NCBI GenBank assembly: GCA_003990745.1
Contig: RBNI01002062.1
Location: forward strand, 1 to 19,871
Source: Jimgerdemannia flammicorona
Lineage: Eukaryota; Mucoromycota; Endogonomycetes; Endogonales; Endogonaceae
Direction of reading: 5' to 3'
Length of the DNA: 19,871 nucleotides
Shown piece after piece: positions 1 to 10,239 of this stretch. Made by a program: the position numbers and the translations under genes. A model generated the notes under the pieces. That model was not told where the DNA came from and ran no database searches. It saw nothing but the letters and a program-made list of their open reading frames with translations. How positions within the stretch are numbered: the first letter of the stretch is position 1; each line of letters opens with the position of its first letter.

Positions 1-42
1 AAGTCCAAGTAACTATAAAAAAAAAAAAAAATAAAAAAAAAT
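1..42 (+). repeat. A-rich tract at the broken edge of element A
   Basis: Positions 17-41 are almost pure A. Homology between element A and element B starts abruptly near 43 (tgagaagg in both). In B the RT coding sequence continues where A has this A-rich tract. The simplest reading is the poly(A) end of a plus-strand retroposon inserted in, or joined to, the RT region of A, with its body left of the window. A deletion joined to A-rich DNA is the alternative. No coding sequence is visible in these 42 bases. Confidence 0.5.
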
Positions 43-960
43 GAGAAGGACTCGGATTGGGGTAGTGATTTGGACAAAGTCTTTGATAAATCTTCTATAG
101 TATAATACTAGTATCAGGAATGATAGTGTTTCCTTCAGGGTTTTGGGTGCTGGCCAATTGTTGATCTTCTTGGTTTCCCTCAGGTCTGCATGGGTTCCTT
201 CTTTTGAACTATAAATCCAAGGAATTCAAGTTTCTGTTTTCTGAAGTAATATTTCTTTGAATTCAATCTCAAGTGGTTCTTGTAGGTAAGCTTGAAGAAT
301 TCCTCTAGGTGGTGCAGGTCTTCTTCGAAATTTGCTGAATAGATGTTGGAATTGTCCATGTATACAATCATGCAGTGATGGATCAAGGGGGTATAGACTG
401 AATTCATCATCCTCTGGAAAGTAGAGGGGGGCATTGCAAAGTCCAAAGAGCATTCACAGATACTCAAACAGTTTTCCTAGAGCAAGGAAGGCTATTTTTT
501 GAATGTCCTTGGGGTCTATGGAGATCTCGTGGAATTCTGTGAAGAGGTCCATACTGCTGAAGTATCTGGTATCTTGTGACTAGTCCAAAAGGTCATCAAT
601 TCTGGGCAAAGGATAAGCATCCTTTTCAGTAACTGCATTGAGTTTTCTATAATCCACACAGAGTCTCCATCCTCCTTTCTTTGGTTCAATAAGTATAGGG
701 CTGGCCCAGGGGCTAGTAGAGGGTCGGATTACACCATTGTCTAAAAGTTCTTGAATGTGCTCCTTTTCAAATGTTTTCAAGTAATGGGGTATTCTATAGG
801 ATTTCTGCCAGATAGATATTGCATTTCCTGTATTTATGCTGTAGTGATATGATGGATTGTATGACAGGTTGCCATAATCAGTGGTGAATATATCTTAATA
901 TTTGTTGAGAAGTTCTACTAGTTGTTGCTGTTGTTGAAGTGTCAATTCTTCTCCAATGTT
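43..960 (-). pseudogene. Element A reverse transcriptase, partial
   Basis: RT segments are recognisable: [20 protein letters not shown] and [15 protein letters not shown] (580-780), SMDLF with the first catalytic Asp near 555-540, and IVYMDNSNIYS at about 368-336. The catalytic YMDD is YMDN here (362-351): the second Asp of the pair has become Asn. LEFLGFIV follows, near 225-200. Homology ends at 43, before the end of the RT domain, at an A-rich tract. Frameshifts separate the two best segments. Confidence 0.88.
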
Positions 961-1385
961 GGTGGAAGGCTTCACTGTCTCCTGGGTCACAGAGGGGCCT
1001 TTCCTTTCTTCTGAGACCTTTTGCCATTTCCTGATAGGTTTAGTTCATAAACTTCCCTATGAGTTTAGTTGAGAAAAGGTACCAGATGTCCTATGATGGT
1101 TCCTTTCAGCAAGATGATGGTTTCCCAACTTTGGTTGGTCGCTCAGGAGTGTACTGGGTTCATCTTATCAGAGAAGATATGTCTCTCTATGTCCAGGTGG
1201 GGAATATCTTCCTTGGGTTCGAAGAAAAGATTTCTGGGGAAAGGTGGTGCAAATATTTCGAAGGTAGCTTGTTCTCTAGACTCCAGGATAAGATTCTTGT
1301 GCAGTCTGACTGGTTGATGGTATACTTGCTGGGGAACATTCTTCTTGAGGTGGTTGACATGAAGAAGGTGTACTTCCTTCTTGTC
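960..1385 (-). pseudogene. Element A dUTPase-RT connecting segment
   Basis: This region of about 140 codons is conserved with B. It includes NLFFEPKEDIPHLDIE (about 1238-1190) and a segment matching IGHLV and VYELN in B, of the kind that precedes RT in gypsy elements. It has stops and no enzyme motif that I can name. It was probably part of the same polyprotein. Confidence 0.6.
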
Positions 1386-1745
1386 TGAACTTCCAAATCC
1401 TTTGGCTAGTCTTGTCCCTTCAGTTAGTTCAGAGACTTTTTGCAGTTGTGGGGTCCCAACCTTCATGAAGACTGCTTGGGCAATCTTCTGTCCTCTAATG
1501 ATTCAGTGCCATTCTGTACTACTGTTATGTAGGATGATCTTGATTTCATCTGTATGTATATTCTGGGTCAATGGTTTCTCCTTCTACAGTTATTCCTTAT
1601 CTGGCAAGTCCAGACCTTGAGGTCAGTTAGATATAGGATCCTTGGGGTGGCTGCATGGCTAATCTGGTTCTGATCATGAAGGTTTTTCCAGGCTTGATAG
1701 ATTCATCCTCCAGACTGTGAAGATCATACCCTATATCTTCTGGGT
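1385..1745 (-). pseudogene. Element A dUTPase domain, degenerate
   Basis: Trimeric dUTPases hydrolyse dUTP to dUMP and carry five short motifs. Here motif I (IGYDLHS), motif II (SRSGLA, intact), a motif III remnant (TIDPEYT), motif IV (RGQKIAQ) and motif V (KGFGSSD) occur in the right order. A stop follows motif II, and a 4-base insertion inside motif III shifts the frame, so the domain is dead. Element B keeps a better motif III but has a stop in motif II. The domain lies between protease and RT. Confidence 0.85.
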
Positions 1746-3090
1746 GAGCTTTGGTTGGAGGTTTGGCCTTGGGATGCAGCAGGGCATACTGGGCAATGTC
1801 CTTGCTGAGTTTGGGCTGTCCTTGGGCTGAGACTCCACTAGCAGAGAGTCTCCAGACTCTGAGGTTGAGGTGTGGCCATCTGGCTCCAGTAGAGGGGTCT
1901 CGGAGATAGTTGATTCCTCTTCTTCCATAGGGTCTAGGGCTTCCATAAAGTTGGTGGCATCTTCTGTCCATCTTTGGCAGATTGTATGTCTGATGAGAGC
2001 CAGGATGTCTTCTCCCAAATCATAGATCTTGAGGGTTCTCCTTCCTGGCTTCTTGGTCTGACTTTTTCAGATATGACCTCTGTTGTCTCCTCTCTTCAAA
2101 GTATGGATTGCAATGTCATAACTGAGGTGAATCTTCTGATGTCTGCAGTCTCAGCAATCTGGGTGTCTTCCATGGCTGCAATATCCCATTGCTCTGAAAT
2201 AGTGTTCTCAGTTGTTGATTTCTTGTTATCTTGGGAATCGGTACCCATCTTGGTCATAAGTTGGGGAAAGGGTAGATAAGGGGTATACATCCATTCGGGT
2301 GAAGAAGCCTTGTCCCCTAAATCAACTTTGTAACCTTGTGGTAACTTCTTGGAAGGTGGTTGACTGTGCAAGTGTGGTTGGAGGTTCTGGTCTTTGGGAT
2401 CTCTGTCTCTTCTGTTGGTCTAGTAGATGGCATTAATAGCAGTAGTCTCAGGGAGAGTAGAAGACCATTTGGTGTTGATATTTTCCTAGCTGAAAAGCCT
2501 TTTCTTGGTGAGTTTCTTTTTTTGGGATAATGATGATTGTACTGGATCCTTATTCTATATTCCAAGGGTCATTGTCTTCAGGTGGTGTCCATTAGAGATC
2601 ATTCCAGAAGATGAGTTCAGGGACCTCTTCTTCTTCAGGTGCTCTTTGTTCAGGAACTTCTTGGTTTAAAGTTTCCTCTTCCTCAGGTGATTCTTGGCCC
2701 CAGATTGCTTGTACTTCTGCTGCTTCAGTTGTAGGTATTTCTGGAACATGTCTGCATTTCTTCTTCTTCCTTCTACACTTGGGGCAGGCAGTACTGGGGG
2801 ATTTCCTTGTTCCCATGATCTTGGAGGAATGCTCAGGATACTTGTGTCTCTTGAGGCAGGTGGGGCATCCTTTAATTTCTTCCACAATAGCTCTAATGGT
2901 GATAGAGATGGTATTCTTAGCCCACACATTGTCTTCTGGTCTATCATCTATCAGGTTAATCCAGAGATTGAGTCTGGGATCATTTCTATCTTCAGATTCT
3001 TCTTCTTCTTCTGTAGTAGACTCCTTACTGCTGGCATATTCTTCCTGAATAGTGACCTTCTTCATCTTCTTTGATTGCTCATAACTAGTT
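1745..3090 (-). pseudogene. Element A acidic Cys/His-rich linker between protease and dUTPase
   Basis: About 450 codons of coding sequence not expected in a plain gypsy pol. The first part (2592-3065) is open: a Glu-rich run, then CPTCLKRHKYPEHS (near 2867-2825) and CPKCRRKKKKCRH (near 2790-2750), then a second acidic run. The later part carries GYCSHGRHPDC*DCRHQK near 2186-2130 with one TGA. Its reading frame is supported by mostly third-position differences from B. The acidic part and the Cys/His cluster are in the same frame in this copy. The function is unknown; metal or nucleic-acid binding is an inference from the Cys/His spacing only. Confidence 0.65.
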
Positions 3091-3475
3091 ACCTTAACTC
3101 TGTACTTCTTGTCTTGGTAGTCAAACTTGAGTACTTATAGACCAATATCAACAACTGCATTCATTTCTTTCATCCAGTTGGTGCCAAGAATCATGTCATA
3201 GGTGACAGCTTCAGTGACAATAGCTTTCGGGATAGAGAACTGAATGTGTCCAAGGGAGATAGTGATATTTCATACTTCTCCAAGGGGTTGGGTTCTGGCT
3301 CTATCTGCTACTATAATGCTAAGATTGGATGGTCCATCAATGGGCCATTGGAGGGTGTCCAGAAACCGTTTGGTAACTGCTCCTGTATCTATGAAGATTT
3401 TTGCCTTTTGTCCTCCAATATCTCCATGTAGGTAGGTGCTGATATGTCTTTCCGCTGCTTGAACAGGGATGGAAG
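3090..3475 (-). pseudogene. Element A aspartic protease (retropepsin), degenerate
   Basis: The active-site triad Asp-Thr-Gly is encoded at 3389-3381 inside KIFIDTGAV, followed by KRFLDTLQWPIDGPSNL. Compared with B, 12 bases are missing directly after DTG, which removes residues of the active-site loop. Downstream comes the ILGTNWMKEMN segment typical of the C-terminal part of Ty3/gypsy retropepsins; Trp is kept here but is a stop in B. A TGA is shared with B in the EV*NIS segment. The domain follows gag and would have cut the polyprotein. Confidence 0.8.
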
Positions 3476-5465
3476 CTGGCTCCTGCTGTGGAATTGGGAC
3501 TCAGCCAGTGCTAGACCTGATGGTTCTCGGCAATTTGTTTCAGACTCCAGCTGGTGTCAGTTGCAGAAACTGCAAGAGAGGGACTTCCATCTTGGCTTCT
3601 TGAATCTTCTGTCAGGCTTCATTGTAGATATCTCTAGATATGGTCTTTGGGGTGTACTTTTTCTTGGACTTTGGGGTGGCAGGTTCCCATTCTTCTTGTT
3701 CCATTTTTCATCTCCTGGTGGTAGCTCATTTGTCTCAGAGACAAAAGGTGAAGGGGTCTGGGGAGGTGTTTCAACTTGTTCCTCCTCATGTTCTTCATCT
3801 TCTTCTTGGATGATTTTTCTGCTGATGTTCCTGGATGGCCTTCCTACAGATCTCTTCCTCCTTTCTGCTGGGTAGACTGTCTTTTGGGTGGTAATCTTGG
3901 TAGGATACAAGTCTAGGTCACTTAGTCTTCACTATTGCTTGCTTTCTTGAAATCTTCAATAGGATGAGCTTCAGTCTTCTTGTACTAAGTGTCATTCCTT
4001 TGGTTTGGTGGTTCTGAGTCTCTTCAGTCACTTCTTTTGTTGTCACATTCAGTAGCATAGTGTCCAAATTGTCCACAGTGGAAGTATTGTACTTGGGCTC
4101 TGTCTTGGACAGGATATCTTCTTTCCTCTTGTTGGTAATTCCTGTTATCTCTTAGTGGATAACCTTGGCTCCTCTATGATGGGTATTCTCTGTTGTCTTG
4201 GTAGCCCTGATTTTTGCATGTGGTGAGTTTTTCAATCTGCCCAACCAATCAGTCCAACTTGGAGCTGAGGTCTTAGATTTCACTTCTGTCCTTCTTTCCT
4301 TCCTTGGCTGGCCTTCTTTCTTCAGATCTTCTTGTCCTTGAAGGAGTCCTTGTAGGGCTTTGACCAGGATGTCTTCTTTATCTTCTTTCTTATCATGATC
4401 ACTTCAGGTAGTTTCTTGTCTGACATTAAAGAATCCTTGGGCTGTATCTACTTGCTCTTCAGACCTTCTGATGCCTATAGTTCAGACATGCTGGGCAATG
4501 TTTGGAGGAATTCCATTCATGTAGATCTTTGGACCTATGATGTTCTGGTTGGTGGCATTGAATCCAGTAGCATATATTCTCTTCTGGATTCTTGTGAAGA
4601 AGGCTCTGGGTGATTCTCCAAGATTCATCTTCATCCCCATGATGGATTCTTGAGTCTTGTGGTGGGTTTCATTTTCTGCATACTTTTCGATGAGCCAGTG
4701 AACCATGACCTCATATTCTAGCTCATAAGACATTGCTGCTTATATCTGTCTTGCCAGTTCTGAATCTGCATTATTTGCTGTTCAATGGAAAATTCCTCTG
4801 GCTGGTTCTCTGAGCTGGGCCTTGTAGATGGCAATTTTTCTTTCATCTGAGAGATTCCTTAAGGCTGCAATTCCTTCAATTCCATCAAGAAATTCTCTGG
4901 GGTCTTTTTCTGGATATCCTGCAAAGGTTGGTAATGAGGTGGTCATTTCATCATCACTTTCTTCTGATTCTGGTTCAGGTTCAGATTCTGATTCTAATTC
5001 ACTTTCTGAACTGTTACTAGAGATGTTGGTGCTTGGGTGTCTTGAGGGTGGTGTTCTGGACCTTGGATGAAGTGGAATAAATCTAGGTATCTTTGTAGGA
5101 GCTACTTCCAACTCTGCAAGAGATTGTGGTAAGAGTTCTATTAGTGAGATTGATGGGACTGGTATGGGGTGTCTGGCTGTAAGGTCTCAGTTTCATGTGA
5201 TAAGATCTTCTAGTTCTTGTGCAAGTTCTGTGAAATCTCTAGCAGGGCTGCCTGTATTGTCTGGTTGATCTGGTTGGGGATTTTGGACTGTACTGCCTTC
5301 TGGTTGGGAACCTTCTGATGCTGGGTAGTTGGTAAGTCTTGATGTAATTACTTCTCTTCCTGTCCAGATACTGGTGATAACTGGTTCTCCTGTAGTGGCA
5401 GAGGTTGGTGTTGTATCAAATGTATCCAGTTTGACTGTGGGTTCTTGTGAGCTGAAAAGTCACAT
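3475..5465 (-). pseudogene. gag: Element A gag, degenerate
   Basis: The likely start is ATG at 5465-5463, 33 bases inside the LTR, followed at once by TGA (5462-5460), as in B. Further along come a Pro/Ser/Glu-rich N-terminal part with an acidic SE-rich run (around 4950-5010), the capsid-like helical region with LEYEVMVHWLIEKY and GESPRAFFTRIQKR (4480-4733), and a zinc knuckle near 4050-4095. The knuckle keeps Cys4, His and the last Cys, but the first Cys is Tyr. After the knuckle is a charged linker that joins the protease. Stops TGA (after GIFH) and TAA (before MSYELEY) interrupt the frame. The N-terminal and capsid parts share one frame. It would package element RNA in virus-like particles if intact. 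Confidence 0.82.
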
Positions 5466-5478
5466 CGATTTTGAAATT

Positions 5479-5496
5479 TTCCCAGTTGAGCCCCCA
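5479..5496 (-). other. Primer-binding site of element A
   Basis: The minus strand reads TGGGGGCTCAACTGGGAA, two bases inside the LTR edge. It is identical to the PBS of element B although the surrounding DNA has diverged. Its complement has the form of a tRNA 3' end (T-stem, 7-base acceptor strand, discriminator C, CCA). Confidence 0.75.
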
Positions 5497-5498
5497 AA

Positions 5499-6849
5499 TG
5501 TAAAATACGTGACTCAATGGAGACAAATTACAAAGTTGGGGGTTGATGTAGTTTGGCTTGAGCCCCAGTTACTTTGTTAAAAGCAACAAAATGTTCTTGG
5601 TGTTTAGAAGTATAATAGTCAAGATCTGGATACTGTATGAGCGGTTTCCTTATTGAGATGTTTCTCCAGGTATAGTGGCAATCTTCCTTATATGTGATGG
5701 TCTGGCAATTTGGTGGTTCTCCTTATGTGATTTCTGCATGACGATCTTGTATAGCATGACTGGGTTTCTTATTCAGATCAACTGGGAATGCCACAATTTT
5801 GTGTAGTAAGGCAATCTCCAAAAGTATGTGATTTCCGGCATGACAATCTCTTGTGTAGTGTAATGATCTCTTGAGTGTGACAGTCTAGCAATTTAGTGGT
5901 TCTCTTTCTAGGGTGGCAGCAATCTCTATATAGTGCAGCAGATTCCTTATGTGGGACATTCTGGTAATTTGGTGAGTAACTCGATTTGGCTCACTGGGAA
6001 TAGAGGATGGTGTGGATCCTTCTTACTGAGAATTGTACTGGTGGTGGGTTCTCCTCGGGCTTACTGGGAATAATGAATAACCTGGCAGTGGATAATTCAG
6101 GCAACTCAGATAACTCAGGTGTCATGAATTCTTCCTGAATTGGCAGGCCTCTGGGAATATTACTCAGAAATGGCAGTTTTAACTGGCAATGCAGATAACT
6201 TGAAAGTGGCAGCTTCAACTGAGAAACAACTCGGATGGTGTAAGTTCTTCCAAATCGGGCTCTTCTGGGAATATGGCAGATAACTTGGAAATGGCAGTGA
6301 AGTTCTTCCTTGAACTTGGCAGCAAACTTCAGGCTTATCTGGCAAGTGAACCAAAAATAGACTCTTCTTTATATTGAAAAGTGGACTGAAGTGGAAGAGA
6401 AGAGAACCAAGCTCATAACTTCTTGGCAGTGGCTCGTTGGCAGGTGTATCTCCTAAGTATTGCAATCTAATTCCTTTAGGATCAAGAGACTTTTGGCAGG
6501 TATTTCTCCCAAGTATACCAGATAATTGACTTTTGCTTCGGTTTGTATTCAACTTTCAGACTGAGGTTTATTCACTTTTGTCTCTGGAGTAATTTATACA
6601 AGTTGGTTGCTATCTGGTTGCTATCTGACTAACTATAGATTTGCTATTTATGGTGTATTTTTGAGTGGATGGCCACTGTTCAGCAGACAGCCACTGTCCA
6701 GGGGATAGCTACTGTTCATATTATTTCCTTCTTTGGCTATCTGGTTATTTATACATTTTCCACAGCAATGGTTGCTGGTTACTATGCTATGCTAATGTTC
6801 ACATCACCTGGTTAGGTTTTGAGATTGTTATGTTTTGTGGTTTGTCACA
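5499..6849 (-). repeat. 5' LTR of element A
   Basis: This is about 1.35 kb and aligns with both LTRs of element B at its ends and in blocks between. The left edge (plus strand) starts tgtaaaatacgtg just after the PBS, and the right edge ends tttgtcaca, giving TG...CA termini. On the minus strand it has a TATA box at 6753-6745 (TATAAATAA) and an AATAAA signal at 6572-6567, in the same order and spacing as in B. The middle contains several short repeats built on actgggaat and on a ggcag/cggat motif, with indels relative to B, so it is the most diverged of the three LTRs. Confidence 0.88.
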
Positions 6850-7370
6850 CTATAATGAATACTAATTTTATAGCTTCTTTAATTTTCAAATCCAGATAGT
6901 CTACTGCTTTCTTATATGAAGACATCCTCCTACCACTGTATCAATAATAGTCTCAAAGATTCTATCCTCAATCTGACAGATAGTATTTTCAGAGATCTTC
7001 AATTATCTTCTTCATCTCTTTGCCAGACTCTTCTTATATATTATTGATCAATACTATTATCTATTCTTATTCTTTAACTATTTCTATAAGTCTCAGTCTC
7101 ATTATTATCTGAAAATAGAAATTTCTATCAACTGTTCAAAAGTTGTATTGACTTTTTGTTAACTAAGATCCTTGAATATATTATACTTAAAGGTCTTTCT
7201 CTTTTGTAACTACTTCTTCTTTTCTTCTTTATACTAGTAGGAGTATTGTCTCAGTTAATATCTTTAATTACTTATTTAAGTTCTATATCTTAATCTATTT
7301 CTTCAGTTATAGTTTTACTTTCTATAATTACTTCTGTCTATCTTTTTTTCTGACTATTCTATTGAGATTT
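6850..7370. other. AT-rich relic between element A and a retroposon, no gene
   Basis: No open frame is supported. The plus strand is pyrimidine-rich (C well above G), contains no CpG, and is full of TpA. On the minus strand it continues the frame of the relic gag-like sequence found at 8010-8260, with many stops (KKISIE, KKIDRSNYRK), so it may be the next part of that old element. Element A seems to be inserted at its left edge. Confidence 0.4.
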
Positions 7371-7391
7371 TCTTAAATCTTTGTAGTAGTT

Positions 7392-7499
<108 letters not shown>

Positions 7500-7574
7500 C
7501 TTTTGAAGTTATATAAACTTCTACTTCATTATTAATCATCTATAATAAAGTACTACTAATACAAATGAGCTTCT

Positions 7575-7620
7575 CACCCAATTCTACTTGGAAACTCTCT
7601 CTCTCTCTCTCTCTATTTCT
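7575..7620 (+). repeat. (CT)n microsatellite
   Basis: A short CT dinucleotide run (about 7593-7614) inside the body of the SINE-like retroposon. It reads GA on the retroposon sense strand. Confidence 0.8.
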
Positions 7621-7847
7621 CTGGAACACTATCAACCCCTCTACCACTCCAATCTTCTTCTCATTCTTTCTATAAATTGTCATTACCAATTATCTTCAAT
7701 ACCCTCTACCTGCACTTACACCCCTCTACTACTCTTTCAACATATCTATCATCAACCACTCTTATCTAGCCACTCTTGCCCCCAATATCAACTATTGACT
7801 CTTCTCAAATACAGAAAGCCAATATCTTACATCTTTGTAGTAGTCTC

Positions 7848-8465
7848 TTATAGGACTCCTTAGAGATTTCCTTCTTTAATATTAAAGTAGGTTATACTTT
7901 TCATTCTTTCTCTTTCTCCAAATCTTCAATCTCTTCAAAGGTATTAATATTGATCTGTTAATAGTTACTAGTTGTATTATATAACTAGATCTTATATTTA
8001 GGCTTGCTCATATATTAATAGAAGTAGTGGTCTTCTTCTCCACAAGTATAATAAATTTCTCTTTTCTCTACTATAGTAGTAGCAAACTTCCAAAGTGGGT
8101 GATAATCTCTTTCTCTGATTTCTTTACTATATCCTTAGATGTATGTCATTTTGATAAACTTCTTAATAAGTTTTTCTATAGAATTAATGTTATTCTGCAC
8201 TCTGTAGTCTTTGGTTAAATTGTGTTTTAATTGACAATAGTTGCAGAGATTATACTGATTACCTTGAGTGCTTCAACTCTAACTTTAGTAATTTTTCCAT
8301 TGTAGAGTCTTGAGAGTATCTGAATATCTATTATTACTAATTATAAGTAATCTTTTATAATAAGTCCAGAACTATATATGATGATTATATTACTATAGCT
8401 ATCTCTGAATAAATTCTATTAGTATAGATTACTTCAGCTACTTGATCTCTGATAGTATCAGTATT
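7848..8465 (-). pseudogene. Relic gag-like sequence of a different retroelement
   Basis: On the minus strand, about 8260-8010, one frame with a few stops reads NLCNYCQLKHNLTKDYR and, some 55 codons later, YYTCGEEDHYFY followed by a stop and Tyr. These resemble two CCHC zinc knuckles in which the last Cys of the first, and the first and last Cys of the second, became Tyr, as G-to-A change would cause. The stretch before the first knuckle has alternating Ser and stop codons, as expected from a decayed Ser/Arg-rich tail. The sequence is unlike the gag of elements A and B. Both the SINE-like insertion and element B sit in this relic. It has no CpG. Confidence 0.45.
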
Positions 8466-9684
8466 GTAATGTACTGGCTCAATGGAGGCAAATTACAAGG
8501 TTGGGGGTTGATGTAGTTTGGCTTGAGTCCCTAGTTACTTTGTCAAAAAGTAACAAAATGTTCTAAGATTTCTGAGGTTCTTGGTGTTTAGTAGTATAAT
8601 AATCAAAGCTGGATATCTGCAAGCAGTTTCCTTATTGGGACAGTTCTCTGGGTGTAGCAGCGATTTGTGTTTTTCCTTCTTGGGTCAACTGGGAATGGCA
8701 GAATTTGTGTGTAGCACAAGCAGTTTCCTTCCTGGGTGATGCGGTCTCCAAAAGTATGTGATTTCTGGTGTGATGATCTCTTGTGTAGTGTGACGATCTT
8801 TGTGTAGCATGGGTTTCTTATGCATGACGATCTGGCAATTTGGTGGATAACTCGATTTGGTGTGGATTTTCCAAAAGTGGCGGATTCTTCTCAGGTTCAC
8901 TGGGAATGTTTGGCGCAGTTTCTTCTCTACTGGGCTCACTAGGAATGATGAATAACTTGAATGTTGCAGATTCGGCTCCAACTGGGAATACTACTAGAAT
9001 GGCATGGGTGCTTCTAGAAATGCAGATAACTTGAAAATGGCAGATGATGCGGATTCTTCCTGAATCGGCAGACTTCTTGAAAACAGCAGCTTAACTGGGA
9101 ATTAACTTGGATTCTTGGCAAGTTATGTCAAAGACTGGCTTCGTTTGCATGGGGTTACATCATAGATAGGCTCCACTGCAAAGTTGCATCAGAAAGACTG
9201 GCTTGTGGCAAGAAAGGCAGACTCTCTGGAGATACAGCAGATAACTGGAAAATGACAGTGAAGTTCTTCCTTAAACTTAGGTGGCAAACTCGAATTCTTC
9301 AGGCTTATCTGGCAAGCAAACCAATCAATCTTTATATTGGAAAGTGGACTGGTGTGGGGAAAAGGGACCAATGCTCAATCTTTAGAGACTTCTTTGGTTT
9401 ACTTCAACTTTTCAGACTGAGGTTTATTCACTCTTGTATCTGGGGTAATTTATACATTGTAGTTGCTATCTGGTTGCTACCTGGCTAACTATAGATCTGC
9501 TACTTATGGCAGGTGTACAGAGTCTGTCCAGGTAAACAGACCCTTTCTGGTATGTCTGGCTATTTATACAGTTTTCCGCAGCAATGATTGCTGGTTACTA
9601 TGCTGTGTGTTCACATCATCTTAGCTAATTATTCACATCATCTGGTTAAGATATAATTCAGGTGGTACATTTTGGTTTGTTACA
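8466..9684 (-). repeat. 3' LTR of element B
   Basis: 1,219 bases, plus strand tgtaatgtactgg ... tttgttaca, with TGTAA/TTACA end repeats. TATA box 9568-9560 and AATAAA 9428-9423 on the minus strand. It lacks the tandem duplication seen in the 5' LTR. Differences from the 5' LTR are nearly all transitions, many at CG, TG or CA, so the two LTRs have been diverging for a considerable time. Confidence 0.92.
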
Positions 9685-9700
9685 TCAGCCCCCACTGAAG
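9685..9700 (-). other. Polypurine tract of element B
   Basis: The minus strand reads AGTGGGGGCTGA directly before the 3' LTR, the expected place of plus-strand priming. The last three bases are the ORF3 stop codon. Confidence 0.65.
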
Positions 9701-10239
9701 GGTAGTCTGTCCCAAACCATTCTACAGTCATCATCCCAATAAGCATAGGCTGCTTCTGCATCTATATCTGTTCCATTATCTTTATTGTCTATACTAGGGT
9801 CACTCCATTCTATGGGCTCTTCTTCTTCCTCAGGGAATAGGATTTCAACAGTGTTGATGATACTCAAATAGGTAATAGAGTTCATTCCTTGAATGTCATT
9901 TAGAGAGAATTGTGCCTGTGTCAGAGCTGTGAAATTTCATTTGTAAATGGTGTATAGTCTGTCTGCAGCAGTAGTATCTCTTCTGGTCAGACCTGTGGTG
10001 TTCCTGATATAGGTCTGCTCTGGGGCTGGGAGGTTCTGCAATTGTTCACCGATTGCATAATAGGCCTGCAGTTGGTGGACTTGTAGTAGGCATCTGACCA
10101 GGGTGAGATTTTCTTGATGAGCTTGAATCCTCTAAAGGGGGCTTCTATTAGCTTGGCCAAATTGGGGTAGAGAGACTGGTAGAGCTTGGAAGGAGCTGAG
10201 GACCAATGTCTGGAGGTGCTGATCAATCCTTTGGCTCAT
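9685..10239 (-). pseudogene. ORF3 of element B: accessory ORF coupled to pol by ATGA, unknown function
   Basis: A frame of 184 codons from ATG 10239-10237 to TGA 9687-9685, with two internal stops: TAG at 10134-10132 and TGA at 9939-9937. The start overlaps the integrase stop as ATGA in a good context (CACCATGAG). The end lies in the polypurine tract, directly against the 3' LTR. The N-terminal and middle parts are Gln/Leu-rich and probably helical (HLQTLVLSSFQAL; CLLQVHQLQAYYAIGEQL). The C-terminal part is acidic with aromatics (PEEEEEPIEWSDPS; AYAYWDDD; MVWDRLPFSGG). There is no signal peptide, membrane segment or zinc motif, so it is not an envelope gene. I do not recognise a family. Element A does not reach this region. 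Confidence 0.6.

Larger units (their letters stand above)
43..6849 (-). mobile_element. Element A: truncated Ty3/gypsy retrotransposon, dUTPase family, 5' part
   Basis: This is an older copy of the family seen full-length as element B. Read on the minus strand it holds the 5' LTR (5499-6849), PBS (5479-5496), gag, protease, the Cys/His linker, dUTPase and the N-terminal and central parts of RT. RNase H, integrase, ORF3 and the 3' LTR are not in the window, because homology stops at 43. Relative to B it differs mostly by transitions, with several small indels and many stops. The base after the LTR (ctata at 6850) could be a target duplication, but its partner lies outside the window. Confidence 0.9.

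Noticed and set aside
1059..1388. Plus-strand ORFs of 80-145 codons across elements A and B (also 2611-3048, 3444-3875, 12037-12336)
   Set aside because: All lie antisense to recognisable gag-pol domains and are rich in Ser, Cys and Phe as expected from reverse complements of acidic or Lys-rich frames. None has a family motif.
7588..7863. Plus-strand 91-codon ORF starting METLSLSLSIS
   Set aside because: Low-complexity CT repeat at its start; it lies inside the retroposon and crosses its target duplication, so it is not a gene.
9500..9545. CRISPR-like or regulatory short repeats in the LTR
   Set aside because: The repeats are degenerate, irregularly spaced and part of a eukaryotic LTR.
9685..10239. 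Envelope gene at the position after integrase
   Set aside because: The position fits, but the frame has no signal peptide, membrane segment, Cys pattern or furin-like site, and is too short.
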